Assembly: GCF_014646295.1 (NCBI RefSeq)
Contig: NZ_BMNE01000001.1
Location: 496,001 to 560,000, forward strand
Direction of reading: 5' to 3'
Length of the DNA stretch: 64,000 bases
From: Nocardia rhizosphaerihabitans
Lineage (GTDB): Bacteria; Actinomycetota; Actinomycetes; Mycobacteriales; Mycobacteriaceae
In this document: piece after piece, positions 26,674 through 37,324 of the stretch
How positions within the stretch are numbered: the stretch's first letter is position 1
Layout of the letters: the number at the start of each line of letters is the position of its first letter
Position numbers and translations under genes: made by a program
Notes under the pieces: generated by a model
Seen by the model: the letters and a program-made list of their open reading frames with translations, nothing else
The model's database searches: none
Told to the model about the DNA's origin: nothing

Positions 26674-28238
26674 CGGTCCTCCAGCGGGCGTGGGACGTAG
26701 CGGGCGCATGCCGCGGGCAGCCGGACGCCGGCGGTCCGCAGCTGGGCGACGCGGGTGAGGTAGGCGGCGCCGAACATCAGCTGCCCCGCGATGTCGGCGA
26801 CGGCACGGTTCTCCGCTGCGGCCAGGTAGGTGCCCGCCGCCCAGGTGTTGAAGGCGCCCATCGCGGGCCCGCACCAGATCTGGTAATCGGCGACCCGGTC
26901 CGCTTCGCCGCGGATGCTCCAGCCCGAGGACAGTCCGAGATACCAGCGGAACACCAACGCCATCTTGGCTTTCGGGTCCTGTTCGGCGCCGGTGAGCTGG
27001 GCCGGGTCGCGTTCGGTGAAGTACCGGACGCACTCCTGCCACACCTCGTCGAGTGGCCTGCGGAACAGCGTGGACTCGAGCTCGGCGCGCAGCGTCGCGG
27101 GCAGGGCGTCGAGCCCGTCGTAGGCGCGGTAGGTCTCGTAGAGGCGCTGGGCGCGCGCGGCGAACAGGGTGCCCCGGCGCAGGACCTGCACCTGGACGCC
27201 GAGTTCGAACATGTCCGAGGACGGCGACATGGTGCAGTCGGCGAATTCGGCACGGGCCAGCAGGTTCTTGGTGGCGGTGCACTGCGCGGCTTCGATGGCC
27301 GACTGGTTGACCGATCCCGTCACCACATAGGCGGCGCCGAGTCCGAACGCCGCCGCGACGGCGTCGGGGGTGCCGAGGCCGCCCGCGGCGCCGATACGGA
27401 CCTGACCCGCGCCGGTGACCGTGGCAGCCAGGCGGTCGCGGGCCGCGATCAGTTCGGGCAGCAGGACGGTCAGCGGCCTGCGGTCGGTGTGCCCGCCCGA
27501 GTCCGCTTCTGCGGTGATGTCGTCGGCCATCGGTACCTGCTCGGCGAGGCGGGCCTGCTCCTGGGTGATCCGGCCCGCCGCGACCAGCTCGCGCAGCAGC
27601 CGGACCGGTGCGGGGCGCAGGAACAGGTCGGCCACTTCGACCCGGGAGACCTTGGCGATCACCCGGTGTCGTCGTTCGATGCCGCCCTGCCGGTCGACCG
27701 CGAGTCCGGCGGCCCGGTAGCGCACCACCTCGGCGGTGAGGTCCATGAAGGCCGAGGCCTCCACACAGCGCACGTCGTGGCGCAGGCAGGCATCGATGAT
27801 GGCGCGTTCCAGCGCGGGTTCGCTGGGGCTGTGGATGAGGTTGCAGGCGAACGGCTGTGCGCCCAGTTCCCCGGCCAGCTCCCCCAATGCCGCGTCGACC
27901 GCGGCCGGCGCGACGCCCGCCGCACCATAGGCAGCCAGATAGCCGTTGCGCGCCATGGCTTTCACCAGTGCGGGTGAGGCGATGCCGTTGGCCATCGCGC
28001 CGGCGGCGTAGGCGGCCCTGACACCGTGTGCCGCGCGGAAAGCGCTGTCGCCGAGGCGTTCCGGCGGCAGTGGCGCGACGGCCGCCAGCACCTGGGCGCT
28101 CGCCGCCACCGTCTCGTCGGTGGTGGCGCCGACGCGACCGTTCGTGCGGACGATCCAGACCGGGGCGTCCAGGTCGAGCAGCAGTGCGGTGATCTCCTCG
28201 GCGGTGCTCGCCACCGCGGCGGTGCGCATCGTGGTCAT
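26670..28238 (-). CDS. pfaD: PfaD-like enoyl reductase (NPD/FMN family)
   Basis: A 522-residue protein matching PfaD of polyunsaturated-fatty-acid and polyketide synthases. It has an FMN-dependent TIM-barrel of the nitropropane-dioxygenase family with [20 protein letters not shown] and [13 protein letters not shown] around the phosphate site. Segments [14 protein letters not shown] and [10 protein letters not shown] are typical of PfaD. It acts in trans as the enoyl reductase on ACP-bound chains, since the synthase itself has none. ATGA overlaps on both sides tie it to the dehydratase and AccDA genes. Confidence 0.85.
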   Translation of the reverse strand: MTTMRTAAVASTAEEITALLLDLDAPVWIVRTNGRVGATTDETVAASAQVLAAVAPLPPERLGDSAFRAAHGVRAAYAAGAMANGIASPALVKAMARNGYLAAYGAAGVAPAAVDAALGELAGELGAQPFACNLIHSPSEPALERAIIDACLRHDVRCVEASAFMDLTAEVVRYRAAGLAVDRQGGIERRHRVIAKVSRVEVADLFLRPAPVRLLRELVAAGRITQEQARLAEQVPMADDITAEADSGGHTDRRPLTVLLPELIAARDRLAATVTGAGQVRIGAAGGLGTPDAVAAAFGLGAAYVVTGSVNQSAIEAAQCTATKNLLARAEFADCTMSPSSDMFELGVQVQVLRRGTLFAARAQRLYETYRAYDGLDALPATLRAELESTLFRRPLDEVWQECVRYFTERDPAQLTGAEQDPKAKMALVFRWYLGLSSGWSIRGEADRVADYQIWCGPAMGAFNTWAAGTYLAAAENRAVADIAGQLMFGAAYLTRVAQLRTAGVRLPAACARYVPRPLEDR

Positions 28239-30223
28239 CGCGCCGCCCGATCGACGAGTTCGACGGCCAGGTCGGTCACTTCGTAGATCCGCAGGCCCGG
28301 TTTCCACAGTGAGCCGTCGACCACCGCGATCACGCCGTGCGGGCCGCGGCGCAGCTCCTTGATGTGCGCCTCGAGTTCGACGGTGCCGTCGGTGGGCAGG
28401 AACTGGCCGCGGTAGCGCCAGCTGAACGGGATGTCCGCCGGGATGCGGAACACCGGATCGGTCATGCCTGCCGTGTGGCCGCCGTCGACGAGCCATTCCT
28501 GCACTGCGTGGATCACCGATTCGACGCCGAGCGAGCCGGGGATGACCGGGTCGAGGTGGAAGTGCCGGGTGAAGAACCAGTCGTCGGGGTCGATGGCGCG
28601 CAGCGAATGCAGGTATCCCGCACCGTGTTTCCCGCCGCCGTCGACCACATCGACCCGGTCGATGAGGGTGAGGGTGCGGCGCGCGCACAGTGGTGCGGCC
28701 GGGTCGGCGCGGCGGGCCGCCACGTCGATCGAGCGGACCGGTGCCTGCGGGTTCTCGGCCAGCCAGGAGGGGGCGGGTCGGCCTGCGTCGAGGCCGGTCT
28801 GGTTGGCCAGTGCCTCGTCGCTGAAGTAGCCGAACATGGTTTCGCCGGTGTAGAACGGTTCGCCGTCGACGCGGAGGGTGTAGTCGAAGGTCTGCAGCGA
28901 GGATCCAGGCAGGATCGTCGTCGACAGCATGCGCGAGGACTGCTCGATCGTGCGGTCACGCAGGTCGACCTGTTTCAGCACCGTGGCCGTGCCACCCAGG
29001 TTGCGCAGGCTCAGGGTGGTGCCGGGCTGGGTCAGGGTCGGTCCGGCGTAGTAGCCCATGAGCAGCGCCGCCTGCAGCGAGGTCTCCATGTACACGAAGT
29101 GCGGCATGGATTCGTTCGCCGTGTCGGCGTAGTACCAGGAATCGGCGGGCGAGTCGTATTCGGTGGTGTAGGAAGCGGCGTCGAGCGCGCCGCGCGCACC
29201 GTCGAAGTCGCGGACGCGGTCGACCAGGAGCAGACCACCGGTGGGCAGGCGCGTCGCGCGGACGCCGGTGTACTCCGCGAACTCCGGGCCCATCGCGATC
29301 GCCTGGTCGCCGCGGGCCAGGTGGGTCATGTGGAACTCGTTGAGCAGCAAGCTCGGTACCGCTCGGCCGGGGCCGACGCCCGAGCCGGCCGGTTCGGTGA
29401 CCGTGACCTCGACGCCCACGCTCGGCTCACCGCCGGCGAAGCTCACGGTGCCGGTGACATGCGGGCGGGGAACGAGATCCAGGCCGGTGACGACGAGCTC
29501 CAGGGCGCCCTCGGCCGCCCCGGTGGCGGCAGCGGCGGAACCGGTCACGACCGGGGAGGCCGCGGTTGCGCCGGTCAGCGTGCTGCCCGACAGGCACAGG
29601 TGCATGCCGGTGAACAGCGCGAAGACCTCGGCTGCCTGCCGGGCGGCCGCACCGGGAGTGCCCTCGTAGCGAGCGACCACGCGGCCGTCACCAGTGCCGC
29701 CGTAGAGCTCGATCAGCTCGATCTCGGTGAGCACCAACGGTTCTCCGGCGGCCAGGCGGACCGCCACCTCGACCCCGTCGCGCCGATAGGCGGGCCCGAA
29801 GACCTCCGTGACCGCGCCCTCGGCCAGCAGCGTCAGCGCCGCCCGGTCGAGATGGGTGCGGCCGGTTCGCGCCAAGGGCTTGAACGCGCCTTCCCGCGCC
29901 GCGATCCCGGTGACGCGACCTGGGGCAGCGTCGTATGCGGTCGTCGACGGACCAGTCGCCCGTGCCCACAGAGCGCGCTGCATGGCGACCTGTGCGGTGA
30001 GGGCGGCGCGGTGCGCGGTGACCACTCCGGTGCGCAGTTCGGCGATCGGGCTCGGCATCGAATCCATTACTGCTGCAGCGGAGTACAGCGCAACCTTGGT
30101 GGTGGGCGCAGGCTCCGGCGCCTGTGCGGTGGACGTTGTGGACGGCTCGGCCTGCGTCGGGGTCCGTACGGGGGCCGCACCGACCGGGTCGAAGGCGATG
30201 CCGTCGAATTCGAGGACTGTCAT
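28235..30223 (-). CDS. PfaC-like double dehydratase (DH-DH, no KS/CLF)
   Basis: A 662-residue protein. After a Pro/Thr-rich N-terminal stretch and a region of uncertain fold, two FabA-like hotdog domains follow. The first has [20 protein letters not shown] and [14 protein letters not shown] as in PfaC DH1, with a weak active site. The second has TLIDRV and [18 protein letters not shown] with the catalytic histidine and the DPVIPG turn. Canonical PfaC carries KS and chain-length-factor domains before these; here they are missing. The start overlaps the synthase stop (ATGA, 30220-30223). It should dehydrate and possibly isomerise beta-hydroxyacyl chains. Confidence 0.8.
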   Translation of the reverse strand: MTVLEFDGIAFDPVGAAPVRTPTQAEPSTTSTAQAPEPAPTTKVALYSAAAVMDSMPSPIAELRTGVVTAHRAALTAQVAMQRALWARATGPSTTAYDAAPGRVTGIAAREGAFKPLARTGRTHLDRAALTLLAEGAVTEVFGPAYRRDGVEVAVRLAAGEPLVLTEIELIELYGGTGDGRVVARYEGTPGAAARQAAEVFALFTGMHLCLSGSTLTGATAASPVVTGSAAAATGAAEGALELVVTGLDLVPRPHVTGTVSFAGGEPSVGVEVTVTEPAGSGVGPGRAVPSLLLNEFHMTHLARGDQAIAMGPEFAEYTGVRATRLPTGGLLLVDRVRDFDGARGALDAASYTTEYDSPADSWYYADTANESMPHFVYMETSLQAALLMGYYAGPTLTQPGTTLSLRNLGGTATVLKQVDLRDRTIEQSSRMLSTTILPGSSLQTFDYTLRVDGEPFYTGETMFGYFSDEALANQTGLDAGRPAPSWLAENPQAPVRSIDVAARRADPAAPLCARRTLTLIDRVDVVDGGGKHGAGYLHSLRAIDPDDWFFTRHFHLDPVIPGSLGVESVIHAVQEWLVDGGHTAGMTDPVFRIPADIPFSWRYRGQFLPTDGTVELEAHIKELRRGPHGVIAVVDGSLWKPGLRIYEVTDLAVELVDRAAR

Positions 30224-33200
30224 CGGGTCCACTCCCTCACCGAGGTCTGGAACTTCTCCGTCAGATCGGGCGTCGTGAGGACGGTGACGTCCGAGAAGTG
30301 CTGCAGCACTGTGCCGTCGGTGGCCAGTGCGGTCGCGTCGATGCGGGCTTCGAGCCGCCCGGCGCGCGGGTTGTCGACCACCACGACGAACGGTTCGCTG
30401 GTCGGCAGCGGGTGGTGGTAGTCGATGCGGCCCACACCCAGGGGCAGGCAGGCCGCGCCGAGCAGGCGGTGGCCGAGGACCGGCGGACCCTGCAGGATCA
30501 GGTCGGCGGCGACCGGATCGTGCAGCAGGCCCGCGTAGGCGCCGTCGGCGACCGGGCCGGTGGGCAGGAAGCACTCCAGGACGATCGCGCTGTCGCTCTC
30601 GGACCGGATGGTGCGCAGGCCCTGCAACGCGGGTCCGTGGAACTGGATGGCGTCGGTGTAGATCCGCTCGGCGCCGGTTCCCGGACCGGCCACGATCGAC
30701 CGCGTGCCTGCCTCCTCGGGGCCGCCGGCGAGCAACAGGGTCGCCCGGAAATGCGCCGCCTTGTCACCGAACACGGTGGCGCGCAGCGCGGTCTGTCCGT
30801 CGATGTCGGCGACGGGTTCGAGCTCGATCTCCAGCGCGGTGACCGGGTGATCGAAGACGAGCCCCTTGAGCACCTGATAGTCGCGAACCCCGATCACGGT
30901 GCGGCCCGGACGGGTTCGCTCCGCGAGATTGATCATCGCGCCCAGACCGAAGGTGGCGGGCAGCACGATGTGCTCGCCGATCCGGTGCGCGGCGATCACG
31001 GGTTCGTCGACCAGGCCGGTGACATCGCGCCGGGCGCGCACCCGGGCGGCGGGACGTTCGCCCGTCGACAGTGCGGTCGCGGCGCCCACCAGCAGCACCG
31101 GTTCCGGTCGGCGGTGCTCGGTGAACTGCGTCGTGAACGCGGCAGCGCCCGCGGCGGGGGCCAGCAGCGGAATGCCGCGGTCCCGGAAGTGCTCGCGCAG
31201 TTCGGCCGTCACCATGCCGCCGTCCCAGGCGCCCCAGTCCAGTGCGGTGACCCGATGACCGGGGTGCCTGCGCCGCCAGCTCACCGCGAACCGGCACAGG
31301 GCCTCGTTCGCGGCGGCGTAGTCGGCCTGCCCGGTGTTGCCGAACAGCCCGGCCACCGAGGTGAACAGCACCAGGTCCTTGGGCTGCGCCACCGCGGCCA
31401 GGACGGCGGCCAGACCGCCGAGCTTGGGGCGGAGAACCCGCCCGACCGAGTCCGCGGTCTTGTCCGGGATCAGCGAGTCGGCCAGCACACCCGCGCCGTG
31501 CACGACACCGGTGATGGTCTCGCACCACGGTGCGATCGCCTCGGCGAGCGCGTCCGCGTCGGTGGCGTCGACGGCCAGATAGTCGGCACGATCGCCGAGA
31601 GTGGCGAGGGTGGAACGGATTTCGCGGACCGCGCGGATCTCGCCGCACGCCCGGTCGATGTCCTTCGGCTTCACCCCGGTCCCGGCCAGTGCGCGCACCG
31701 CCGCCGGCTTGAGCTCGCTGTCGGCGATGCCGACTGCCCAGTCCGGTTCGTCGGTGAGCTGGGTTCGTCCGAGCAGGACGAATCGTGCCGGGCTGTGTTC
31801 GGCGAGGGCGAGCACGCAGGTGGCGGTGACGCCCCTGGCGCCGCCGGTCACCAGCAGCACGTCGTCCTCGGTCAGCACGGTCGGTGCGAGGGTCGTTCCC
31901 GCGCTGACGGTCTCGGTGGTGACGGCGTCGCCGTGCCTGCTGGGCACCGGGGTGCGCCGCTGTCCCGATCCGTCGATGCCGACCTCGACGGTGTCGACGG
32001 CCGCATCGCACAGCTCTTCGAGCACGATCTGCGCCACCCGCCCCGGCGTCGCCGCCGGGGCGATGTCGAGGGCACGGCAGAACAGTGCCGGCTCCTCGGC
32101 GGCCAGGGTCTTCACCAGGCCACCGAGGCCGCCGAGCAGGGCAGGCACCGGATCGGCGTCACCGAGCAGACCCAGGTGCCCGTCGAGCCGGGTGACGGTG
32201 ACGAAGCCGGCGCGGTCGGTCGCGCCGCGCAGGGCGGGCACCACCCGGCCGGTGAGCAGGATCGCCTCGGTCAGGATGCGCTCGGCCTGGTCCCATTCCG
32301 ACGCGACACCCGCCACGACCACACACATGTCCGCGGAGCCGGACACGGCCTCGGCCGGACCTAGCCGCTGCACCGTCCAGCTGCGTTCGCGCAGGGTCTC
32401 CTCGATCGCCTCGGCATCGGTCTCGGCCGAGGGATCGAGGCAGACCACCAGCGCGCGGCCGGCCAGGCGATACGGATCGACCGCCAGGTCGATCGGCGCG
32501 AGCTCGACGAGTTCGACGACGTGCCGCGGCGTTTCGGCCGCGGCCTCAGCTTTTGGGTGGACATCACCCCCGGCCAGCTCGGCCACGATCTGATCCAGTG
32601 ATCGCAGGGTGCCGAGCTGCTCGGGTCCGAGACTGGGCAGGTTCGGGAACCGTTCCTGCAGTGCGCCGATCACCTGGACCCGCTTGATCGAGTCCACGCC
32701 GAGATCCGCTTCCAGATCCATTGTCGGATCGACCATCTCGACCGGGTAGCCGGTTTTGTCGGCGACTACTTCCCGCAGCGCCTGGCGCAGGGTGTCGGCG
32801 GTCGCGGCGCCGTCGGCCGGGGCGGCCTCGGCGGTGGTGGGTGCGGCTGCGACGGTGGCAGCGGTGGCAGGTGCGGCGGTGGCACTGTCCGCCTCGGCGA
32901 GCAGGTCCGCGATCTGGTCCAGCGTGCGCAGGGTGCCCAGCTGCTCGGGACCCAGGCTGGGTAGCGACGGGAAGCGTTCCTGCAGTGCGCCGATGACCTG
33001 CACGCGCTTGATCGAGTCGACGCCGAGGTCGGCTTCCAGGTCCATGGTCGGGTCGACCATCTCGACCGGGTAGCCGGTCTTGTCGGCCACGACCTCCCGC
33101 AGCGCGGCGCGGATCGCATCGCCGGTGACCGCGCCGTCGGCCGCCGCGCCGGAAGTGACTGCCTGCGGTGCGGTGGCAGCCTGCTCCGCCGGAGCGGCCT

Positions 33201-36200
33201 GCGGGGCCGCGACAGCGGGCTGAGCGGTCGCCGGAACTGCCACGGGGGCAGCACCATTCGCCGCGGGAGCGACCGGGGTGGCCTGCCCGTTGGTGGGCGC
33301 GGGCTCCGGCGCAGGCGCCGGTGCGGCGATCGCGGGCACGGCGGGCGCGGCGGTGATCGCCCGCGGGGCCTGCCGGGTAGCGGTCACGGTGCGGGTGCGG
33401 GTGCCGGTCACCGGTGCGCCGCCCTCGAGCTCGGCCAGCTGAGCGAGCACATCGCTTGCCCGCGAGTGGCTTTCGCTGATCGCGATGCCGTGGTCCTTCA
33501 CCGCTTCGATGGCGCGCAGGGTGTTCTCGTCGAGCCTGCCGCTGCTCAGCGCACCCGCCAGGCCACGGGCCAGGTCGAGCTGGCCGTCCAGGTACTGCCG
33601 GTGGGTGTCGAGGTGCTGCACCAGAGCGGTGTCGAGCGAGTCGCTCGTCCGGTACTCGGACGAGCCGGGGGCGGGGATGGTCACGAGCTGTTCCTCCACG
33701 GGCGGGGCTACCACCGGTTGGGGCGCCGCGAACGAGTGCGGCGCGGCTGTTGATGCGGGGACCGCGGCGACGACGGCTGCGGGTTCGACGGCCGCCGCGG
33801 GCGCGGCGAGCTGGACGCGGTAGTCGCCGGCCAGCGCTTCGGTGTAGGCGGTACGGCGACTGTCGGGCACGTATTCCGGCGCCGACAGGGTCACCGTCAT
33901 CCGGTTCGCGGCCGGGACGGCCTGGTGGGGTTCGGGCGCGGCATAACGGTTGATTCCCGCGATCTCGACACCGAGGACGGCCAGGCGCACCGCGGCGCGC
34001 TTGAGCGCCACGTCACCGTTGCCGATGGGGCCGGAGTCGGTGGCGAAGGCGATCACGTCGTCGCCGAGGGTGCGCCGCACCAGTGAGGTGAGCACCTGCT
34101 TGGGACCGCATTCGACGAAGACGGTGCATCCGTCGGCGTGCATGGCCCGCAGCGCGTCGACGAATTCCACCGGCTTGCTCAGCTGGGCCGTGAGCGTGGC
34201 CCGGTTGGCCGCGACATCGGCGCCGTAGGACGCTCCCGCGGTATCGGCGTAGACCGGTGCGTCGGGCTCGGTGATGTCGACCTCGTCGACGGCGGCGCCG
34301 AATTCGGTCACCGCGTGCGCGACATAGGGGGTGTGGAAAGCCGCTGCCACGGGCAGATCGCGGGTGGCCCAGCCTTTTCCGGTGCTGCGCGCGGTGAAGG
34401 CGGCGATGCCCTCCGGTCCGCCGCCGACGACGATCTGGTCGGGGGCGTTGTGATTGCAGATCCACACGTCGTCGAGATCGGCCAGCGCCTCGGCGACGTC
34501 CTCGCGCGGCGCGTTGACGGCCACCATCGAGCCCGCCTCCACATCGTCGGCCACCGTCATGGCCTCCCCGCGAGCCCGGGCGAGGGCGAAGAAGTCCTCG
34601 GTGCTCAGCGCACCCGACGCCCACAGGGCGGTCAGCTCGCCGAAGCTGTGGCCGAGGTAGCCGTGCGCGCGCAGGCCGAACTCGGTGAGCACCCGGAACT
34701 GTCCGACCGCGAGCGCGCCGATCGCGGGCTGCGCGAATTCGGTACGGCGCAGGGCGGATTCCTGCTCGGCGCGGGCCTGCTCGGTGAACGCGGGGGGCGG
34801 GAAGACGACCGCGCCCAGCCGCTGCCCGGCGCCGGCGAACGCGGCGTTGGCGGCGTCGAAGGCCGCGCCGACCGGCGGGTTGTTCAGCGCCGCATCCAGA
34901 CCCATGTCCACGTACTGGCTGCCCTGGCCGGCGAACAGCACACCGACCTTCGCCTCCGGCAGCGCCGCGGCGCGGAAGTAGACGCCTTCAGGGTGATCCC
35001 ACTGTGCCGCTTCGGGATTGCGCACCATCTCGTCGACGGCCAGCGCGCGCAGATCGGCGGCGGTGTCGGCGTCGACGGAGACGAAGCCGATGCGGGCATG
35101 ATCGGCGGGAATGTCGCCGCCGTCGGTGCCCGGCGTGCTGCGGACCACGTCGATCAGGCCCGCCACGTCCGGCGCGTGCCACAGATGGGCGCGGGGCACC
35201 CGATGCAGCACCGGCCCGCGCTCCCCGTCGGCTTCCTCGAGCACGAGGTGGAAGTTGGTGCCGCCGAAGCCCATTGCCGACGCGGCCGCGCGGCGCACAG
35301 GGCGCTGCGGGTCGCGCACCCACGGCCGGGTCCTGGTGTTGACGTAGAACGGTGTCCGCGTGGCGTCGATCTCGTTGTTGGGCGCGTCGACATTGATCGT
35401 CGACGGCAGGATCTTCTGGTGCAGGGCGAACGCGAGTTTCATCACGCCCGCGGTGCCCGCGGCGCCCTTGGTGTGCCCGATCTGCGACTTCACACTGCCC
35501 AGCGCGGCAAACCCGGTCTCCGAACTCGCCTCGGCCAGCAGGCCTTTCAGTGCGGTCAGTTCGGTCTTGTCGCCGACCGCGGTGCCGGTGGCGTGCGCCT
35601 CGATCAGCTCGACATCGGCGGGCGAGCACTCGGCGTCGGCGTAGGCGCGATCCAAGGCGACGCGCTGTCCCTCGGCGCGCGGCGCGTAGATGCTCTTGGA
35701 GCGGCCGTCACTGGAGGAGCCGAGCCCACGGATGACCGCGTAGATGCGGTTGCCGTCGCGCCGGGCGTCGGCCAGCCTGCGCAGCGCCAGCATCGTGATG
35801 CCCTCACCCAGCAGGGTGCCGTCGGCTTCGGCGGAGAACGGGCTGATCCGGCCGGTCGGCGAGAGCGCGCCGACCTTGCTGAAGCACAGGTAGATGAAGA
35901 TCGAGTTCTCGGTGTCGACGCCACCGGTGATCATCATGTCGGCGCGGCCGTCCTGCAGTTCGGCGATCGCGGTGCGGATGGCGGCCAGCGAGGCCGCGCA
36001 CGCCGCGTCGACGGTGCAGTTGATGCCGCCGAGCCCGAGCCGGTTGGCGACGCGGCCCGCCACCACATTGGCGAGCAGACCGGGGAAGGAGTTCTCCTCC
36101 CACGGCGCGAACGCGGCGACGAAGCGGCGCGAGATCTCCTTGACATCACCGTCGGACAGGCCGACCGAGCGGGCCGCCTCCTCGAGCACCGGGGTGGACA

Positions 36201-36630
36201 GACGCGCGGCCAGCGGATGCATCAGCGGCACCGGGCCGGTGGTACCGAGCACCACGCCGGTGCGCGCCGGGTCGTACCATTCCGAGCCGGTCGCGCCGGC
36301 ATCGGCGAGCAGGTCACGGGCGACCCCGAGGCTCAGGGTCTGCATGGTGCTGGTGACCTCGAGCTGGTTCGGCGGCAGGCCGAACTCCAGCGGATCGAAC
36401 TCGACGTCGGGCAGGAATGCCCCACGGCGCGAATAGGTCTTGTCCGGCACCGAGCGATCGGCGTCGTAGTAGTCGTTCAGGCTCCAGCGCGACGCGGGCA
36501 CCTCGGAGGTGCAGTCGACGCCGTCGATGATGTTCTGCCAGTACTCGCGGTGGGTGTGTGCCTTGGGCAGCAGACCCGACATCCCGACGATGGCGATCGG
36601 GTCGCGTGCCAGGCGTCGTTCGTCTGTCAC
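30220..36630 (-). CDS. pfaA: PfaA-like multidomain PUFA/polyketide synthase
   Basis: A 2136-residue iterative type I synthase. Domains in order: ketosynthase (about 1-450; Cys211 in DAACAAS, EAHATGT and GHTKGAAG histidines), acyltransferase (about 560-860; Ser662 in GHSFGE), Ala/Pro-rich linker, two tandem ACPs (Ser1206 and Ser1314 in GVDSIKRV), ketoreductase (about 1590-1840; TGGARGVTA, Tyr in ADYAAANEAL) and a C-terminal hotdog dehydratase-like domain (about 1865-2136). The KS segment DPLEFGLPPNQLEVTSTMQT is typical of PfaA and related secondary lipid synthases, not modular PKS. GTG start with GAGGAA upstream. The tandem ACPs need an external phosphopantetheinyl transferase. Confidence 0.9.
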   Translation of the reverse strand: MTDERRLARDPIAIVGMSGLLPKAHTHREYWQNIIDGVDCTSEVPASRWSLNDYYDADRSVPDKTYSRRGAFLPDVEFDPLEFGLPPNQLEVTSTMQTLSLGVARDLLADAGATGSEWYDPARTGVVLGTTGPVPLMHPLAARLSTPVLEEAARSVGLSDGDVKEISRRFVAAFAPWEENSFPGLLANVVAGRVANRLGLGGINCTVDAACAASLAAIRTAIAELQDGRADMMITGGVDTENSIFIYLCFSKVGALSPTGRISPFSAEADGTLLGEGITMLALRRLADARRDGNRIYAVIRGLGSSSDGRSKSIYAPRAEGQRVALDRAYADAECSPADVELIEAHATGTAVGDKTELTALKGLLAEASSETGFAALGSVKSQIGHTKGAAGTAGVMKLAFALHQKILPSTINVDAPNNEIDATRTPFYVNTRTRPWVRDPQRPVRRAAASAMGFGGTNFHLVLEEADGERGPVLHRVPRAHLWHAPDVAGLIDVVRSTPGTDGGDIPADHARIGFVSVDADTAADLRALAVDEMVRNPEAAQWDHPEGVYFRAAALPEAKVGVLFAGQGSQYVDMGLDAALNNPPVGAAFDAANAAFAGAGQRLGAVVFPPPAFTEQARAEQESALRRTEFAQPAIGALAVGQFRVLTEFGLRAHGYLGHSFGELTALWASGALSTEDFFALARARGEAMTVADDVEAGSMVAVNAPREDVAEALADLDDVWICNHNAPDQIVVGGGPEGIAAFTARSTGKGWATRDLPVAAAFHTPYVAHAVTEFGAAVDEVDITEPDAPVYADTAGASYGADVAANRATLTAQLSKPVEFVDALRAMHADGCTVFVECGPKQVLTSLVRRTLGDDVIAFATDSGPIGNGDVALKRAAVRLAVLGVEIAGINRYAAPEPHQAVPAANRMTVTLSAPEYVPDSRRTAYTEALAGDYRVQLAAPAAAVEPAAVVAAVPASTAAPHSFAAPQPVVAPPVEEQLVTIPAPGSSEYRTSDSLDTALVQHLDTHRQYLDGQLDLARGLAGALSSGRLDENTLRAIEAVKDHGIAISESHSRASDVLAQLAELEGGAPVTGTRTRTVTATRQAPRAITAAPAVPAIAAPAPAPEPAPTNGQATPVAPAANGAAPVAVPATAQPAVAAPQAAPAEQAATAPQAVTSGAAADGAVTGDAIRAALREVVADKTGYPVEMVDPTMDLEADLGVDSIKRVQVIGALQERFPSLPSLGPEQLGTLRTLDQIADLLAEADSATAAPATAATVAAAPTTAEAAPADGAATADTLRQALREVVADKTGYPVEMVDPTMDLEADLGVDSIKRVQVIGALQERFPNLPSLGPEQLGTLRSLDQIVAELAGGDVHPKAEAAAETPRHVVELVELAPIDLAVDPYRLAGRALVVCLDPSAETDAEAIEETLRERSWTVQRLGPAEAVSGSADMCVVVAGVASEWDQAERILTEAILLTGRVVPALRGATDRAGFVTVTRLDGHLGLLGDADPVPALLGGLGGLVKTLAAEEPALFCRALDIAPAATPGRVAQIVLEELCDAAVDTVEVGIDGSGQRRTPVPSRHGDAVTTETVSAGTTLAPTVLTEDDVLLVTGGARGVTATCVLALAEHSPARFVLLGRTQLTDEPDWAVGIADSELKPAAVRALAGTGVKPKDIDRACGEIRAVREIRSTLATLGDRADYLAVDATDADALAEAIAPWCETITGVVHGAGVLADSLIPDKTADSVGRVLRPKLGGLAAVLAAVAQPKDLVLFTSVAGLFGNTGQADYAAANEALCRFAVSWRRRHPGHRVTALDWGAWDGGMVTAELREHFRDRGIPLLAPAAGAAAFTTQFTEHRRPEPVLLVGAATALSTGERPAARVRARRDVTGLVDEPVIAAHRIGEHIVLPATFGLGAMINLAERTRPGRTVIGVRDYQVLKGLVFDHPVTALEIELEPVADIDGQTALRATVFGDKAAHFRATLLLAGGPEEAGTRSIVAGPGTGAERIYTDAIQFHGPALQGLRTIRSESDSAIVLECFLPTGPVADGAYAGLLHDPVAADLILQGPPVLGHRLLGAACLPLGVGRIDYHHPLPTSEPFVVVVDNPRAGRLEARIDATALATDGTVLQHFSDVTVLTTPDLTEKFQTSVREWTR

Positions 36631-36642
36631 GGAAGGTTCCTC

Positions 36643-37251
36643 TCAGGCGGCGACGGTGGTGGCGGTGGCCGAGGCGATCAGTTCGGCCGCGGTGGCGGCG
36701 AACAGGCGGTGGCCTACCGGACTCGGATGCAGACCGTCGGCGGTCCACACCTCAGGCCTGGCCCATTCGGGCCGGGCGGCGATATCGAGCAGCAGGGTGC
36801 CGGTGTCGTCGGTGACCCGGGCAAGGACGTCGTTGGCGGTGGCGAAACGCTCACGCAGCAGGGCGCGGAAACCGTCCGGCACGGGCAGGCGGGCGGGGAT
36901 GTCGGGGTAGCTCGCGGTGAACACGGTGGCTTCCCTGGCCCGCAGGGTCGAGAAGATGGTGTGCAGGTTGTCGGCGAAACGATCCGCGTCGTACGCGCTG
37001 ACCAGGTCGTTCACGCCGACAACCACACCGTAGAGGCCGGCCCGGGCCGACGAGGTCGCGTCCGCGAGCTGGCTCGCGACGACATCGCCGGTCGTGGCGC
37101 CGTGGGTGCCGAAGTTGCGAATCGTGGTGGGCCGCAACCCCAGCTGACCGCCCAGGCGCGAGACCCAGCCCCGGTAGCCACCCGCCGCGGCGGGGTCGCC
37201 ACGGCCCTCCACGAAGCTGTCTCCGAGCGCCGTCAGGCCGGCCGCGATCAC
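36643..37251 (-). CDS. SGNH/GDSL hydrolase
   Basis: A 202-residue esterase-type protein with the four SGNH blocks: GDSFVEG (nucleophile serine, about residue 12), the Gly region NFGTHGATT, GVND and DGLHPS (catalytic Asp and His). No signal peptide is present, so it is cytoplasmic. Its stop lies 12 bases before the PfaA start on the same strand. It may release or trim the acyl product as a thioesterase-like enzyme, since no TE domain is present in the synthase (inference). Confidence 0.82.
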   Translation of the reverse strand: MIAAGLTALGDSFVEGRGDPAAAGGYRGWVSRLGGQLGLRPTTIRNFGTHGATTGDVVASQLADATSSARAGLYGVVVGVNDLVSAYDADRFADNLHTIFSTLRAREATVFTASYPDIPARLPVPDGFRALLRERFATANDVLARVTDDTGTLLLDIAARPEWARPEVWTADGLHPSPVGHRLFAATAAELIASATATTVAA

Positions 37252-37324
37252 GCTGCCACCTCCTGCGGCGTGCCCGGGCGCCCTGCGTGGTGACGCTGCG
37301 CTACCGCCTCCGGGCGCTGACCGT

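Noticed and set aside
28235..36630. Enediyne-type PKSE reading of the synthase
   Set aside because: Tandem ACPs, PfaC-type dehydratases and a PfaD partner fit a Pfa-type synthase better; no integral PPTase domain is seen at the C-terminus.
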